DNA of 6,195 bases. Origin: JAAYYM01 sp035271065. Lineage in GTDB: Bacteria > Bacillota > Clostridia > Lachnospirales > Lachnospiraceae. Both the position numbers and the translations under genes were made by a program. The first letter of the stretch is position 1. Every line of letters starts with the position of its first letter. The stretch covers positions 1 to 6,195 of the forward strand of contig DATESB010000053.1 of NCBI GenBank assembly GCA_035271065.1, written 5' to 3'. The notes under the pieces are model-generated. The model was not told the origin of the DNA. It saw only the letters and a program-made list of their open reading frames with translations, and did no database searches. Below are positions 5,463 through 6,195 of this stretch, one piece after another.

Positions 5463-6195
5463 TCACCAATTTGTATCAACCGCCTCTTCCAAGACGATTC
5501 TGTTAAGACGCATTTCGTCATTTGAACTGAAATAAGCACTGCTGACATATTCCTTAAGTAAATTATCATAAATGAAGATAGTAATTCCTTCTTCATCAAG
5601 ATTATAATTCTGTTCCTTATAAATAATCTTTGGAGATAAATCAGAATCCTGTTTTACGATTTCTGCTTTTTCTCCACCTGGCAACTCTAGTTGAAGTTGA
5701 TATTTCTGATCCATCGTATATTTTACTAAATTGCCGTCTTGAGCAACAATAAGCCCCGGTGTTGATAATGCCTCTTCAGAAATACCCATCGCTGTATATG
5801 CATCCCTTGAATCAGCATCCAAATTCAAAAATGCTTTCTCCCCTTTCACATTCATGATAACCGTATATTGTTTCTGATACATCTGTGCCACAATGTCCAA
5901 ATAGGCGCTCGCATAATCAATCTTTTGCATCTGGCCATCCATTAAACCATGATTCCATAGAGCACTGCACTTATCCCATGAAGCATAGTCTGCATCCCCT
6001 CTTCTATCTTCAAGTTCATAATGTTCTTTTAAGTATTTTCCCAAGTATTTGGAAAACTTTTCTGCCCCATAGCCATTCAAATGTTTACCATCTACCGTAT
6101 CAGTTTCAAAATCAATTCCTATCTCTTCTACCTCTCTATAGCATTCTAGAAATGGCACTCCTTGCTCTGTTGCAATTTCTTTCGCTCTATTATTA
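5463..6195 (-). CDS. SGNH/GDSL-type hydrolase, C-terminal part (cut by window edge)
   Basis: The frame is open from the right edge to the TGA at 5465-5463 and gives the last 243 residues of a larger protein. Seen: FLECYREVEEIGIDF at 15-29 of the fragment, then DGKHLNGYGAEKFSKYL at 35-51. This fits the Asp-x-x-His block (D35, H38) that ends the catalytic domain of SGNH hydrolases and acyl-esterases. The nucleophile Ser and oxyanion residues would lie upstream, outside the window. About 190 residues follow the block, more than a simple SGNH enzyme needs. Residues about 110-225, with YTVIMNVKG at 110-118 and GITIFIYDN at 203-211, resemble the interleukin-like EMT inducer (ILEI/PANDER-type) fold found attached to bacterial glycan proteins; this is pattern memory, not a search. 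A GTG at 6158 could be mistaken for a start, but it is internal: the frame continues upstream and would lose nothing but its catalytic half. A role in acylating or deacylating a surface glycan is inferred. Confidence 0.75.
   Translation of the reverse strand, partial: NNRAKEIATEQGVPFLECYREVEEIGIDFETDTVDGKHLNGYGAEKFSKYLGKYLKEHYELEDRRGDADYASWDKCSALWNHGLMDGQMQKIDYASAYLDIVAQMYQKQYTVIMNVKGEKAFLNLDADSRDAYTAMGISEEALSTPGLIVAQDGNLVKYTMDQKYQLQLELPGGEKAEIVKQDSDLSPKIIYKEQNYNLDEEGITIFIYDNLLKEYVSSAYFSSNDEMRLNRIVLEEAVDTNW

Noticed and set aside
6156..6158. GTG at 6158 as the start of a complete 231-residue gene
   Set aside because: The frame remains open to the window edge, AGGA directly abuts the GTG, and the catalytic SGNH domain would lack its N-terminal blocks; it is an internal Val codon of a truncated gene.

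Overview
The window looks like a piece of a Gram-positive Clostridia chromosome, most likely a Lachnospiraceae-type gut or rumen anaerobe. This is an inference. It rests on low-to-moderate GC, strong AAGGAG/GGAGGA ribosome binding sites, sigma-A-like promoters with near-consensus TATACT or TATAAT -10 boxes, a long-form LeuA, a YuiD-like divergent PAP2 protein, and an SGNH hydrolase with a style of C-terminal extension I associate with that family. No mobile element, CRISPR array, rRNA or tRNA was found.

Layout from left to right. At 1-297 (minus) is the N-terminal third of GDP-mannose 4,6-dehydratase (gmd), cut by the window edge. Its promoter lies almost back to back with the promoter of a YuiD-like integral membrane protein (447-914, plus). 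That gene runs tail to tail into an RmlD-type dTDP-4-dehydrorhamnose reductase (895-1773, minus), and their 3' ends overlap by 20 bp. Between the reductase and the next gene is a perfect 11-bp inverted repeat whose two arms each carry an extended -10 box, so one palindrome appears to start transcription both ways. Next comes a 510-residue polytopic membrane protein, a candidate GT-C glycosyltransferase (1900-3432, plus). It converges with leuA (3525-5204, minus) on a shared bidirectional terminator. leuA has a strong promoter at 5422-5450 and a leader of about 210 nt with local structure that I could not assign to a known riboswitch or T-box class. The right edge (5463-6195, minus) holds the C-terminal 243 residues of an SGNH/GDSL-type hydrolase.

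How the genes fit together. Gmd supplies GDP-4-keto-6-deoxy-mannose, a precursor of GDP-fucose or GDP-rhamnose. RmlD completes dTDP-L-rhamnose. The membrane protein could transfer sugars outside the membrane, and the SGNH enzyme could add or remove acyl groups on a glycan. Together they suggest the edge of a surface-polysaccharide or cell-wall glycan locus made of short, separately promoted units rather than one operon. leuA, for leucine synthesis, is a metabolic gene set among them with its own promoter, leader and terminator.

No clearly new system is visible. The best candidates for novelty are the unassigned leuA leader and the palindromic bidirectional promoter. There is no gene-free stretch longer than 300 bases; the longest, 5205-5462, is the leuA promoter and leader.
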